Part shown: piece after piece, positions 1-7,966 of the stretch
Layout: each line of letters opens with the position of its first letter
How positions within the stretch are numbered: the stretch's first letter is position 1
Source: an uncultured Bacilli bacterium
GTDB taxonomy: Bacteria > Bacillota_I > Bacilli_A > RF39 > UBA660
Length of the DNA: 13,737 nucleotides
Assembly (NCBI GenBank): GCA_944363895.1
Contig: CALVVP010000028.1
Location: 1 to 13,737, forward strand
Reading direction: 5' to 3'
Notes under the pieces: generated by a model
Seen by the model: the letters and a program-made list of their open reading frames with translations, nothing else
The model's database searches: none
What the model was told of the DNA's origin: nothing
Made by a program: the position numbers and the translations under genes

Positions 1-2190
1 TGGAAAAATAACATTGATGTTGAAGATTTTATTTTAAACAACTATAAAGAATATTTGGGCGATGATTCATTTTTAGAAGATATAAGCGATAAGACAAAAG
101 TTATTATCGATAAAATAAATCAATTAACTAAAGAAGAATTACAAAAAGGTGTTTTGGATGTCGAAACTAAAATAATATCAGGAATTGATAATTTCGAACC
201 AGGTTATATTGATAAAGATAATGAAGTAATAGTTGGCTTACAAACTGATCAACCGTTAAAAAGAATTGTCAATTTATACGGTGGTATTAGAATGGCTCAT
301 AATGCTTTAGATGCTTATGGTTATAAATTAGATGAAACTATTGATCGACATTTTAAAGAATTTAGAAAATCGCATAATGATGGAGTTTTTGATGCTTATA
401 CTGAAGAGATTAGAAGAGCAAGAAAAGCGGGTTTATTAACTGGTTTACCAGATGCTTATGGTCGAGGAAGAATTATTGGTGATTATCGAAGAATCGCTTT
501 ATATGGAATTGATTATTTAATTGAACAAAAACAACAGGATTTCAAAGAAATTAAAGATATAAATGAAGAAACAATTAGATTAAGAGAAGAAGTAAGTGAA
601 CAAATTAAAGCTTTAAATGAAATAAAAAGCATGGCTTTAAAATATGGATTTGATATATCTAAACCAGCTGCTAATGCTAAAGAAGCGACCCAATGTTTAT
701 ACTTTGGTTATTTAGCCGCCATTAAAGAAAATAATGGAGCAGCTATGAGTTTAGGTAGAACTTCGACTTTTTTAGATATTTATATTGAAAGAGATTTAGA
801 AAAGGGAATCCTAACAGAAAAAGATGCGCAAGAAATAATTGATCAATTTATAATAAAATTAAGAATTGCTAGACATTTAAGAACTCCTGAATATAATGAA
901 TTATTTGCTGGAGATCCTACTTGGGTAACTGAATCAATTGGTGGCATGGCTTTAAATGGTAGAAGTTTAGTTACTAAAAATAGTTTTAGATATTTACACA
1001 CTTTAATTAATTTAGGCTCTTCTCCAGAACCAAATTTAACAGTTTTATGGTCAAATAATTTACCAGAAAACTTTAAAAAATATTGTGCGAAAATATCAAT
1101 TTTAACTGATGCGATTCAATATGAAAACGATGATGTGATGCGTCCAATTTATGGTGATGATTATGCTATCGCTTGTTGTGTATCAGCTATGAAAGTTGGT
1201 AAACAAATGCAATTCTTTGGTGCGCGCTGTAATTTAGCTAAATCACTATTATATGCGATTAATGGTGGTATTGATGAGATAAGTGGAGCTTTAGTAGTCG
1301 AAGGAATCGATAAAATTACTGATGAAATCTTAGATTACGAAACCGTAAAAAAAGCTTATGATAATATGTTAGAAAAAATAGCGCAAACTTATGTTGATGC
1401 CATGAATATTATTCATTATATGCATGACAAATATGCTTATGAAAAATCACAAATGGCTTTACATGATACTAATGTTGAACGGTTAATGGCTTTTGGTGTA
1501 GCGGGATTATCAGTGGCTGCTGATTCTTTATCAGCTATTAAATATGCTAAAGTAAAACCTATTAGAAATGAAAATGGTATTGCTATCGATTTTGAAATCG
1601 AAGGTGATTATCCTAAATATGGTAATGATGATGACCGTGTCGATAGTATTGCTGTTGCTATTGTTAAAAAGTTTATTCAAGAATTAAGAAAGCATCCTCT
1701 TTATCGCCATGCGATTCATACCTTATCAGTATTGACAATCACATCTAATGTCGTTTACGGTAAAAAAACAGGTTCAACACCTGATGGCCGTAAAAAAGGT
1801 GTACCGTTTGCTCCAGGAGCTAATCCAATGCATGGGAGAGATGCTAATGGCGCTTTAGCTAGTTTAAATTCAGTCGCTAAGATTCCTTATAAAGATGTTT
1901 GTCAAGATGGTATTTCTAATACATTTTCAATTGTTCCTACTGCTTTAGGACATAGCGAAGAAGAACAAATTACTAATTTAATTAACTTATTAGATGGTTA
2001 TTTTAAACAAGGTGCTCATCATTTGAATGTTAATGTGTTAAATAGAGAAATGTTAATAGATGCAATGGATAATCCTGATAAATATCCTAATTTAACAATC
2101 AGAGTATCTGGTTATGCGGTTCGTTTTAATCGATTAAGCAAAGAACAACAATTAGAAGTAATTTCAAGAACCTTTCACGAGGCTATTTAA
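1..2190 (+). CDS. pflB: Formate acetyltransferase (pyruvate formate-lyase), 5'-truncated by window edge
   Basis: Glycyl-radical enzyme that converts pyruvate and CoA to acetyl-CoA and formate in the cytoplasm of anaerobically growing cells. The frame is open from base 1: the first codons (W-K-N-N-I-D-V-E-D-F) align with E. coli PflB from its Trp20, so about 20 N-terminal residues lie outside the window and the TTG at 55 is not the start. The catalytic Cys-Cys pair is seen in IACCVSAM (codons 1174-1179) and the radical Gly in RVSGYAVRF (Gly codon 2110-2112), followed by the usual short C-terminal tail. Other family signatures are LTGLPDAYGRGRIIGDYRR and STPDGRKKG. The visible 729 residues plus about 20 agree with the family length of 750-760. 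It overlaps the activase gene by one base, a standard pairing. No frameshift or missing active-site residue. Confidence 0.98.
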   Translation, partial: WKNNIDVEDFILNNYKEYLGDDSFLEDISDKTKVIIDKINQLTKEELQKGVLDVETKIISGIDNFEPGYIDKDNEVIVGLQTDQPLKRIVNLYGGIRMAHNALDAYGYKLDETIDRHFKEFRKSHNDGVFDAYTEEIRRARKAGLLTGLPDAYGRGRIIGDYRRIALYGIDYLIEQKQQDFKEIKDINEETIRLREEVSEQIKALNEIKSMALKYGFDISKPAANAKEATQCLYFGYLAAIKENNGAAMSLGRTSTFLDIYIERDLEKGILTEKDAQEIIDQFIIKLRIARHLRTPEYNELFAGDPTWVTESIGGMALNGRSLVTKNSFRYLHTLINLGSSPEPNLTVLWSNNLPENFKKYCAKISILTDAIQYENDDVMRPIYGDDYAIACCVSAMKVGKQMQFFGARCNLAKSLLYAINGGIDEISGALVVEGIDKITDEILDYETVKKAYDNMLEKIAQTYVDAMNIIHYMHDKYAYEKSQMALHDTNVERLMAFGVAGLSVAADSLSAIKYAKVKPIRNENGIAIDFEIEGDYPKYGNDDDRVDSIAVAIVKKFIQELRKHPLYRHAIHTLSVLTITSNVVYGKKTGSTPDGRKKGVPFAPGANPMHGRDANGALASLNSVAKIPYKDVCQDGISNTFSIVPTALGHSEEEQITNLINLLDGYFKQGAHHLNVNVLNREMLIDAMDNPDKYPNLTIRVSGYAVRFNRLSKEQQLEVISRTFHEAI

Positions 2191-2891
2191 TGATTGGTTA
2201 TATTAATTCAATCGAAACAATGGGATTAGTTGACGGACCAGGAATTAGATTTGTTGTTTTTATGCAGGGTTGCCATTTAAGATGTTTATTCTGTCATAAT
2301 CCAGAAACCTGGAAATTAAATACCGGTTTAGAAATAACTTCCGATGAATTAATAAAAAGAATTTTAAAATATAAAAACTATTTTGGGGAAGAAGGGGGCG
2401 TTACTTTCTCTGGTGGTGAACCTTTAATCCAAACTGATTTTTTAATCGATATATTAAAAAAATGTAAAAAAAATTACATCCACACTTGTTTGGATACGGC
2501 GGGATTTGGCGGTACCAATAATGAAGAAGTGTTGAAATATACTGATTTAGTCATGATGGATATTAAAGCATTAGAGCCTGATAAGTATTTTAAATTAGTT
2601 GGGCAGAGAATTGAACAATCTTTAGAATTTTTAAACTTATGTCGTCGTTTAAAAAAAAGATTGTGGATTAGACAAGTAATAATTCCTGGTATTAATGATA
2701 ATGAAGATTATATTAGGAAATTAAAAAACTTTTTAAAAGATTATGAAGTCGAAAAGGTAGAGTTTTTACCTTATACAACGATTGGTATACCTAAATATGA
2801 ACAATTAAACATACCTTATCGATTAACAGCAACTCCAGCTATGGATAAAGAAAAATGTGAAGAATTATACAAATTATATCAATCAATATAA
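2190..2891 (+). CDS. pflA: Pyruvate formate-lyase activating enzyme (radical SAM)
   Basis: Iron-sulfur enzyme that uses S-adenosylmethionine to install the glycyl radical on the upstream PflB. The radical-SAM cluster motif C-x3-C-x2-C is at Cys28, Cys32 and Cys35 (GCHLRCLFCHNPETW), and the SAM-binding GGEP is at residues 75-78. The N-terminal IETMGLVDGPGIRFVVFMQGC is typical of PflA. Length 233 aa against about 246 for E. coli PflA. The ATG shares its A with the last base of the pflB TAA stop (TAATG), and a CGAGG ribosome site lies 7 bases upstream inside pflB, so translation is probably coupled. No terminator is visible between it and the tRNA genes that begin 8 bases after its stop. Confidence 0.97.
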   Translation: MIGYINSIETMGLVDGPGIRFVVFMQGCHLRCLFCHNPETWKLNTGLEITSDELIKRILKYKNYFGEEGGVTFSGGEPLIQTDFLIDILKKCKKNYIHTCLDTAGFGGTNNEEVLKYTDLVMMDIKALEPDKYFKLVGQRIEQSLEFLNLCRRLKKRLWIRQVIIPGINDNEDYIRKLKNFLKDYEVEKVEFLPYTTIGIPKYEQLNIPYRLTATPAMDKEKCEELYKLYQSI

Positions 2892-2892
2892 T
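2887..2892 (+). promoter_or_regulatory. Possible -10 box for the tRNA pair
   Basis: A perfect TATAAT overlaps the pflA stop codon and ends 7 bases before the tRNA-Gln 5' end. No good -35 box is seen at 16-18 bases, and transcription would start almost at the mature tRNA end. The alternative is that the tRNAs are processed from a pflBA read-through transcript. Confidence 0.3.
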
Positions 2893-2899
2893 TTGTTAT

Positions 2900-2974
2900 T
2901 GCCCTATGGCCAAGTGGTAAGGCGACGGACTCTGACTCCGTTATTCATTAGTTCGAATCTAATTAGGGCAGCCA
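2900..2974 (+). tRNA. tRNA-Gln (anticodon CTG)
   Basis: Full cloverleaf. The seven-base acceptor stem 2900-2906/2964-2970 is perfectly paired. The D arm has GCC/GGC, the anticodon stem is ACGGA/TCCGT around loop CTCTGAC (anticodon 2932-2934), and the T arm is ATTAG-TTCGAAT-CTAAT. The discriminator is G and the CCA end is encoded (2972-2974). It reads CAG codons. CAG is rare in the genes of this window, so this is probably an extra isoacceptor beside a TTG-anticodon tRNA elsewhere. Confidence 0.95.
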
Positions 2975-2975
2975 C

Positions 2976-3052
2976 GAGTGATTAGCTCAGTTGGTTAGAG
3001 CGCTACGTTGACATCGTAGAGGTCGTAGGTTCGAGTCCTATATTGCTCACCA
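2976..3052 (+). tRNA. tRNA-Val (anticodon GAC)
   Basis: Full cloverleaf one base after tRNA-Gln. The acceptor stem GAGTGAT pairs with ATTGCTC, with two G-T wobbles. The D arm reads GCTC...GAGC. The anticodon stem CTACG/CGTAG encloses loop TTGACAT (anticodon 3010-3012). The T arm is GTAGG-TTCGAGT-CCTAT. The discriminator is A and CCA is encoded at 3050-3052. It reads GTC and probably GTT; GTC is used often in this window, mostly before GA-starting codons. Confidence 0.95.
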
Positions 3053-3065
3053 GATTGTTATAACT

Positions 3066-3112
3066 CTACACATTGTGTAGTTTGAATACATGATAATAAT
3101 TCATGTATTTTT
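3066..3112 (+). terminator. Intrinsic terminator after the tRNA pair
   Basis: Two hairpins in a row. CTACAC/GTGTAG (3066-3080) has 6 base pairs and a 3-base loop. AATACATGA/TCATGTATT (3085-3093/3101-3109) has 9 base pairs and a 7-base loop, with its 3' arm running into TTTTT-G-TTT. The second is the likely terminator. It separates the pfl-tRNA unit from the secretion locus. The stem is AT-rich, so strength is uncertain. Confidence 0.65.
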
Positions 3113-3136
3113 GTTTGGGATAATTAAACAAAATGG

Positions 3137-3165
3137 TTGAAAAAAAATAAAAAATATTATATAAT
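3137..3165 (+). promoter_or_regulatory. SigA-type promoter of the secretion/pilus locus
   Basis: The -35 box TTGAAA (3137-3142) and a perfect -10 TATAAT (3160-3165) are exactly 17 bases apart in an AT-rich stretch. Start expected near 3172. It lies just upstream of the AAAGGTGG ribosome site (3177-3184) of the 532-aa gene and is probably the main promoter for the genes up to 9651. Confidence 0.75.
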
Positions 3166-3191
3166 TTATTTAGAATAAAGGTGGTTAAGCT

Positions 3192-4790
3192 ATGATACTA
3201 AGAAAACCTTATGCATTTTTTATCAAACATTTTAAACTAATACATATCATATTAGCTGTTTTAGCTTGCTATTCAATTTATCGGACTAAATTATTATTAG
3301 ACTTTTTCAATGAATATAGTTCGACAATTATCAATGTTCAAGGACAAGATTTAATTACCCCATTATTACCTGGATTATATCAAGCTATACCTTTATTAAT
3401 AATTGCTTTAGCCGTTGTTGTTTTAGTGGTTATGATTGTCAAAAAGAAGCCTTATCTATTTTATATAATGACAATTGCAATTTTTATTTATACATTAGTA
3501 ATTATTCAAGCTTCTCATGTAATATTAATGGATTTAACGGAATCACTATTAGATGCAAGAACCATTATGTTGGTTCGAGATTTGATTACGGTATCTTTTA
3601 TAGCACAGCTTTTAATTGTGACCATAATTATAATTAGAGCAACAGGCTTTGATGTTAAAAAGTTTGATTTTCAAACCGATTTAAAAGATTTAGAAATAAA
3701 TGAAGAAGACCGCGAAGAAGTAGAAGTTCAAATTAAATTTGATGCTAATAAAAATATCCGGGGCATAAGAAGAAGAATTAGATTTTTAAAATACGCTTAC
3801 AAAGAAAATAGATTAATATTTAATTCCATCTTTGCTTTGGTTGGTGTTGGTGTTATTTCTCTAATCTTTTTCGTTAGTTTTAATCAAGAAAAAATAATTG
3901 AACAGAATATTTATTTTTCTGGCAATAATTTTTCACTTAATTTAGTTAATAGCTATTTAGTTAATACTGATTACAAAGGACAAGTAATAGATGAAGATTA
4001 TTATTATTTACTACTGAAGATAAGAATCAAAAATAATACTAGCCGTAATCTAACTTTGGATATTGCGACAACTAAAATATTAATTGACAATTATGTTTAT
4101 ACACCGACGATTGAATATCGCGATAGTTTCTTTGATTTTGGTGAAGTTTATCAAAGTGAAAATATCGGTTCTGAATACGAAGATAAAGTTTTAATTTATC
4201 AAATTCCTAAAGAATTAATCAATAAAGAGATGATTTTTTCCTTCGTCGATAAAAATATTACTGATGAAGAAGGCAATTTTCAAACTACTAAAGTTAAAAT
4301 TAATTATGTTGATTTGACAGGTATTGCCTCTTTAGAAAGAGTAAATATTAATAATGAATTACAGTTAGATGAAAGTATTTTACCAGATTATAAAATTAAT
4401 ATTACCGCTTATGATATTCAAGACCAATATAAATTAAGATATAATTTTTGTATCAATGATGAATGTTTTGAATCATACGAATATATTAAGCCAGAAATAA
4501 CTAGTAATTACGATAAAACCTTATTAAGAATAAGAGGAACATTAGAAAAAGAGACAAGTATTTCCGGTATTTATGATTTATATGATTTCATCGAAAATTT
4601 TGGAATATTATCTTATACTATCGATGGCGAAAAAAAATATCAAAATATTCAGTTTAAAGAAGTTACTAGTAAAAGATTAAGAGAAGAAAATATTTATTAT
4701 ATTGAAATTTTAGAAGAAGTTAAAAATGCTTCAAATATTTCATTTATCTTTACAATTAGAAATAAAAATTACGAATATATTTTAAAATAA
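3192..4790 (+). CDS. Conserved-looking polytopic membrane protein with large C-terminal extracellular region, function unknown
   Basis: I do not recognise a named family. Five hydrophobic helices are visible at about residues 15-33, 64-84, 88-111, 129-149 and 211-230. Between helices 4 and 5 is a charged cytoplasmic segment (150-205) with a Glu-rich part followed by a basic IRRRIRFLK stretch. Residues 231-532 are polar, rich in alternating beta-type segments, and probably lie outside the cell. The segment around 271-290 (YLLLKIRIKNNTSRNLTLD) resembles the immunoglobulin-like fold of DUF4352-type extracellular domains, which is only an impression. One cysteine pair occurs in FCINDECF. ATG start with AAAGGTGG seven bases upstream and a strong promoter before it. 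First gene of the locus, so it may be an envelope scaffold or regulator of the pilus machine; that role is inferred from position only. Confidence 0.85.
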   Translation: MILRKPYAFFIKHFKLIHIILAVLACYSIYRTKLLLDFFNEYSSTIINVQGQDLITPLLPGLYQAIPLLIIALAVVVLVVMIVKKKPYLFYIMTIAIFIYTLVIIQASHVILMDLTESLLDARTIMLVRDLITVSFIAQLLIVTIIIIRATGFDVKKFDFQTDLKDLEINEEDREEVEVQIKFDANKNIRGIRRRIRFLKYAYKENRLIFNSIFALVGVGVISLIFFVSFNQEKIIEQNIYFSGNNFSLNLVNSYLVNTDYKGQVIDEDYYYLLLKIRIKNNTSRNLTLDIATTKILIDNYVYTPTIEYRDSFFDFGEVYQSENIGSEYEDKVLIYQIPKELINKEMIFSFVDKNITDEEGNFQTTKVKINYVDLTGIASLERVNINNELQLDESILPDYKINITAYDIQDQYKLRYNFCINDECFESYEYIKPEITSNYDKTLLRIRGTLEKETSISGIYDLYDFIENFGILSYTIDGEKKYQNIQFKEVTSKRLREENIYYIEILEEVKNASNISFIFTIRNKNYEYILK

Positions 4791-4792
4791 TA

Positions 4793-4821
4793 TTTCAAAA
4801 ATAATAACAATATGTTATAAT
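4793..4821 (+). promoter_or_regulatory. Extended -10 promoter before the 217-aa gene
   Basis: TGTTATAAT (4813-4821) combines a TGn extension with a perfect TATAAT. The -35 region at 17 bases (TTTCAA, 4793-4798) is weak, as is usual for extended -10 promoters. The same TATGTTATAAT string recurs before the VirB6-like gene (12875-12885). Confidence 0.5.
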
Positions 4822-4840
4822 TAAATAATGGAGGAGTAAA

Positions 4841-5494
4841 ATGAGAAAAATAATTATTATATTTGTCTTGCTATTACTTATTCCAATTACTAAAGTAGAA
4901 GGAGCTTGGTGTAGTTTTAGTGAAATTGCTCGTTTAAAAAAAATAGCTTCTAATGTTAATGCTAGCTATGATTATATTGAAAATGGCACATCAGTCATTT
5001 TTGAAGTTACTTTAACTAATTTAAACCCTGAATTATACTTTGTCGATTCGACTTCTTCTACTCAATATAATTATACTAGTGATGAAATAAAAATATCTAA
5101 CTATGAAAGTGGACAAACTATCAGCTATGTTTTTTACCCGGTCGACGCTAATTGTAGCGATGAACCATTATATACTGTTAGAGTGGTATTACCGACTTAT
5201 AATCAATATTATCGCGATGAAATTTGTGAAGGAATCGAAAACTATAGCTTGTGTCAAAAATGGTCTAGTCATAATTTAAGTTATGCTACTTTTGTTGAAA
5301 GAGTTACTAATTATAAAAATAGCTTAATTGTACCAGAACCACCAATAGAAGAACCTCCAACACCGGAAGAAGTAACGGTTGTTCAACTAATTGTTAATTT
5401 TCTGTTAGATTACTATATTTATATAATTATTGTATTATTATTAGCTTTAGCTTGTATTTTAGCAATTAGAAAAAAAGATGATATTTATAGTTAA
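4841..5494 (+). CDS. Secreted, C-terminally membrane-anchored protein, function unknown
   Basis: No family recognised. The protein has an N-terminal signal peptide (basic MRK, hydrophobic 4-15, likely cleavage near residues 20-22, KVEGA). A polar, beta-rich domain with four cysteines follows (24, 105, 129, 138), then a proline/glutamate spacer at 165-177 (PEPPIEEPPTPEE). One transmembrane helix lies at about 183-208, with a short basic cytoplasmic tail (RKKDD). This is the layout of a surface domain held off the membrane by a stiff stalk. There is no LPXTG signal, so it is a membrane-anchored rather than sortase substrate. GGAGGAG lies four bases before the ATG and an extended -10 promoter precedes it. 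It sits between the 532-aa membrane protein and a pseudopilin, which suggests an envelope part of the same machine. Confidence 0.82.
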   Translation: MRKIIIIFVLLLLIPITKVEGAWCSFSEIARLKKIASNVNASYDYIENGTSVIFEVTLTNLNPELYFVDSTSSTQYNYTSDEIKISNYESGQTISYVFYPVDANCSDEPLYTVRVVLPTYNQYYRDEICEGIENYSLCQKWSSHNLSYATFVERVTNYKNSLIVPEPPIEEPPTPEEVTVVQLIVNFLLDYYIYIIIVLLLALACILAIRKKDDIYS

Positions 5495-5508
5495 AAGGAG
5501 GTAATGTT

Positions 5509-5916
5509 GTGAAAGAATCGTTTTGGGGAACAGCTATTGTCGCCATTGGTGTAGTTGCTATCTTTTTCATCTTATTTTTTCAATCAGTTACTAATACTGA
5601 TGAACATAACTATCATTTATTAAAAGAAGCGACAGAAGCGGCAATGTTTGATGCTTTAGATTTGGCTGCTTATCGCGAATCTGGCATAATTCGAATCGAT
5701 CGTGAAAAATTTGTGGAAAATTTTTTAAGAAGATTTGCAGAAAGTGCCGTTTTGTCTAGTACATATGAAATTAAAATCTATGATGTCAATGAACAACCTC
5801 CGAAAGTAAGTTTACAAGTTAGCAGTTCTGAATCAACTAGTCTTACCGGAGATATTTATGAATTTGACATTGTTAATAGATTAGATGCTATTTTAGAAGT
5901 ACCATATAAGGAATAG
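5509..5916 (+). CDS. TadE-like pseudopilin (minor pilin candidate)
   Basis: Small 135-aa protein with a short leader MKESFWG, one transmembrane helix at about 8-26, then an amphipathic segment and a beta-rich end. This is the layout of TadE/TadF-type minor pilins. The start is GTG, chosen because AAAGGAGG (5494-5501) lies seven bases upstream and the nearby ATG at 5504 reads into TGA after one further codon. The leader resembles MKEAAG and MKEAIG of the pilin-like proteins at 9700 and 10481, suggesting processing by the same peptidase after Gly7. There are no cysteines. It lies 14 bases after the preceding gene and 16 before the CpaB-like gene. The TadE relationship rests on architecture and context, not on a clear sequence signature. 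Confidence 0.78.
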   Translation: MKESFWGTAIVAIGVVAIFFILFFQSVTNTDEHNYHLLKEATEAAMFDALDLAAYRESGIIRIDREKFVENFLRRFAESAVLSSTYEIKIYDVNEQPPKVSLQVSSSESTSLTGDIYEFDIVNRLDAILEVPYKE

Positions 5917-5932
5917 AAAGGAATGGAATTTT

Positions 5933-6772
5933 ATGAATAATATTTTAGTATCGTTAAAAAAGTTTATTACAAATAAAAATACTGTTACAGTTATTGGGGT
6001 AATTGTTATTTTAGGATTACTTTATTGGGGGTATAATTCAACAATTCAGTCACAAGTTCAGCCAGTTAGAGTACCAGTAGCAACACAAACAATTCAACCG
6101 AGAACATTAATTACGGATGACATGGTTACTTATATTGAAATGCCTTCTGTATCTGTTAGTTCTAATGTATTGCGTAATGCGAGTTTAATCGTTGGTAAAT
6201 ATACCGATGTCAATACGGTTGTTCCTAGTGGCAGTATGTTTTACAGTGATGTCCTAATCGAAGAAGATGAATTACCTGATTCGGCTTTTACCGCTGTTAA
6301 AGATGGTGAAAGACCATATAACTTAGCAGTTACTGTTGCTTCAACTTATGGAAATTCTATTTTCCCAGGTAATAAAATTGATGTTTACATGAAAGCTGTC
6401 GATGAAAATGGTTTGATTATGGTTGGCCGTTTATTAGCTAAAGTTGATGTTTTAGCGGTTAAAGATAGTTCAGGAAATAATGTTTTTGAAGATTCTTCAA
6501 CTACGCGTACACCATCTACTTTGTTATTTGGAGTACCAGAAGATGTGTTTATTCTATTGAAAAAAACTGAATATTTAAATACACAAGGAGTTGAATTATT
6601 CCCAGTTCCATATGGCGGTACTGCACCAATCGAAGGTGATTTAACTGTCGATCGTGAAGAATTAGTTGATTTCATCGAAAGTCATACTGTAACATTTAGT
6701 AGTTCAACGGATGATCCTAGTGGTATTTTACCTGGACAAACAACGGATGATAGTGTAGTTGGGACTGAATAA
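5933..6772 (+). CDS. CpaB/RcpC-like Tad pilus assembly protein (SAF domain)
   Basis: Membrane-anchored assembly protein of Tad pili. One N-terminal helix is at about 17-35. A SAF domain follows at about 45-110, with the typical pattern V-P-V-A-T-Q-T-I-Q-P-R-T-L-I-T-D-D-M-V followed by I-V-G-K-Y and V-P-S-G-S. An RcpC-like beta domain lies at about 126-226 (YNLAVTVAST, FPGNKIDVYM). The C-terminal 50 residues are Ser/Thr/Asp-rich and probably disordered. In two-membrane bacteria CpaB works beside the secretin. No secretin is present here, so in a single-membrane cell it may act in the cell wall zone; that is inference. AAAGGA lies ten bases upstream of the ATG; the ATG at 5923 is out of frame and closes quickly. 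The next gene starts two bases after its stop. Confidence 0.88.
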   Translation: MNNILVSLKKFITNKNTVTVIGVIVILGLLYWGYNSTIQSQVQPVRVPVATQTIQPRTLITDDMVTYIEMPSVSVSSNVLRNASLIVGKYTDVNTVVPSGSMFYSDVLIEEDELPDSAFTAVKDGERPYNLAVTVASTYGNSIFPGNKIDVYMKAVDENGLIMVGRLLAKVDVLAVKDSSGNNVFEDSSTTRTPSTLLFGVPEDVFILLKKTEYLNTQGVELFPVPYGGTAPIEGDLTVDREELVDFIESHTVTFSSSTDDPSGILPGQTTDDSVVGTE

Positions 6773-6774
6773 TT

Positions 6775-7947
6775 ATGAATGATAATTTGTTTTCCCAAAT
6801 TGATTTTGGACCATTATCTGAGTATTTAGCTAATGATGATATTACCGATATTTCTTATGGTAATAATGGACAAATTCATTTAAAAACTTTGTCACGTGGT
6901 ATTTTTAGAGTGGAAAATCCCAATATTAATAATGCAATGATGGAAAAGTTGGCTTTTCAATGTTCGAATGTTATGGGTAAATCTTTTAATGCAGCACATC
7001 CTTTTCTTGACTCGGAGAGCGCTGAATTACGTATGAATTTTATTCACGATTCGGTTGCTACTAATGGCATTGCTTGTGTTATTCGTAAAACACCTGCCAA
7101 AATAAGATTAGAAAAAGATAAAATTATTGCTGATAAATATATTACTTTGGATGTTCATGACTTTTTAGTTCAATGTGTTTTAGCGCACTGCAATATTATG
7201 GTTTGTGGTGAAACTGGTTCCGGGAAAACTGAGTTTGTTAAATATTTAGCTTCGAAGACTAAAGAAGATGAAAAAGTTATCACAATTGAAGATACATTGG
7301 AACTTCACTTGGATAAAATTTTCCCGCATCGTGATATTGTCGCGATGAAGACAAATAATGTTGCTTCATATAGTGATGTTTTGGTTGCTTGTATGCGTCA
7401 GAACCCTAAATGGATTTTGTTGTCCGAAGTTCGTAGTGCGGAAGCGGTTATGGCAGTTCGTAACTCAATTTCTTCAGGACACTATATTTTATCAACAATC
7501 CATGCTGATAAAGCTGCTTCTATTCCTAATCGTATGTATAGTTTGTTGGAAACTAATCAAGAAATCGATCAATTTTTAAAATCTATTTATCGTTATATTC
7601 AATTAGGGGTTTTAGTTAGAGGTCGCCAAGATAAAGAGACAAAACGATTTGTTCGGGAAATTGGTGAAGTAACAGAATTTTATGTTACGGAAGATAACGA
7701 AGCTAAATATAATATTATTTATCGGAAAACTCCTGAAGGTCAAATTTATCGTAAAAATCCAAGTAAATATTTAATCGATTATATTGAGGGTCAAGGTGTT
7801 AGTTTACCAGCTGGTTTTATTAATCCAGCTTATGATCAAAAAACTACTTCGAATGTAAATCCTACTCAAACTAATGTGCAACCTCAAGCACAGGTAAATA
7901 ATCAACCTAATATTAATCCACAACCAAATTTAACTATGCCGGCTTAA
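6775..7947 (+). CDS. CpaF/TadA-like secretion ATPase (VirB11/GspE superfamily)
   Basis: Hexameric cytoplasmic ATPase that powers pilus assembly or secretion. Visible motifs are Walker A GETGSGKT (145-152, Lys151), an Asp box TIEDTLEL (170-177), Walker B ILLSEVR with catalytic Glu218, and the His box GHYILSTIHAD (His236, His243). The N-terminal domain (1-130) follows the CpaF/VirB11 pattern with an Arg-containing IRKTP near 103-107. At 390 aa it is shorter than many CpaF proteins. Walker B reads LLSEVRSAEA, whereas CpaF usually has GEVR followed by G or D. The last 40 residues form an Asn/Gln/Pro-rich low-complexity tail, odd for this family. Only a weak GGG precedes the ATG, so translation is probably coupled to the CpaB-like gene ending two bases earlier. 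Confidence 0.95.
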   Translation: MNDNLFSQIDFGPLSEYLANDDITDISYGNNGQIHLKTLSRGIFRVENPNINNAMMEKLAFQCSNVMGKSFNAAHPFLDSESAELRMNFIHDSVATNGIACVIRKTPAKIRLEKDKIIADKYITLDVHDFLVQCVLAHCNIMVCGETGSGKTEFVKYLASKTKEDEKVITIEDTLELHLDKIFPHRDIVAMKTNNVASYSDVLVACMRQNPKWILLSEVRSAEAVMAVRNSISSGHYILSTIHADKAASIPNRMYSLLETNQEIDQFLKSIYRYIQLGVLVRGRQDKETKRFVREIGEVTEFYVTEDNEAKYNIIYRKTPEGQIYRKNPSKYLIDYIEGQGVSLPAGFINPAYDQKTTSNVNPTQTNVQPQAQVNNQPNINPQPNLTMPA

Positions 7948-7966
7948 AAGTAAAAGGAGGTATAAT

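Noticed and set aside
55..57. TTG as the start of pflB
   Set aside because: The frame is open upstream to base 1 and the translated residues match PflB, so the true start lies outside the window.
6385..6675. 96-aa open frame on the - strand inside the CpaB-like gene
   Set aside because: Low-complexity product, fully within a well-supported gene on the other strand, with no ribosome site or promoter; a shadow frame.
7358..7579. 73-aa open frame in another + frame inside the ATPase gene
   Set aside because: Overlaps the Walker B and His box coding region in a shifted frame; composition is a by-product of the real frame.
7961..7966. TATAAT just before the TadB-like ATG
   Set aside because: No -35 match at 16-18 bases (CCGGCT region), and transcription would start inside the coding sequence; probably the spacer of the GGAGG ribosome site.
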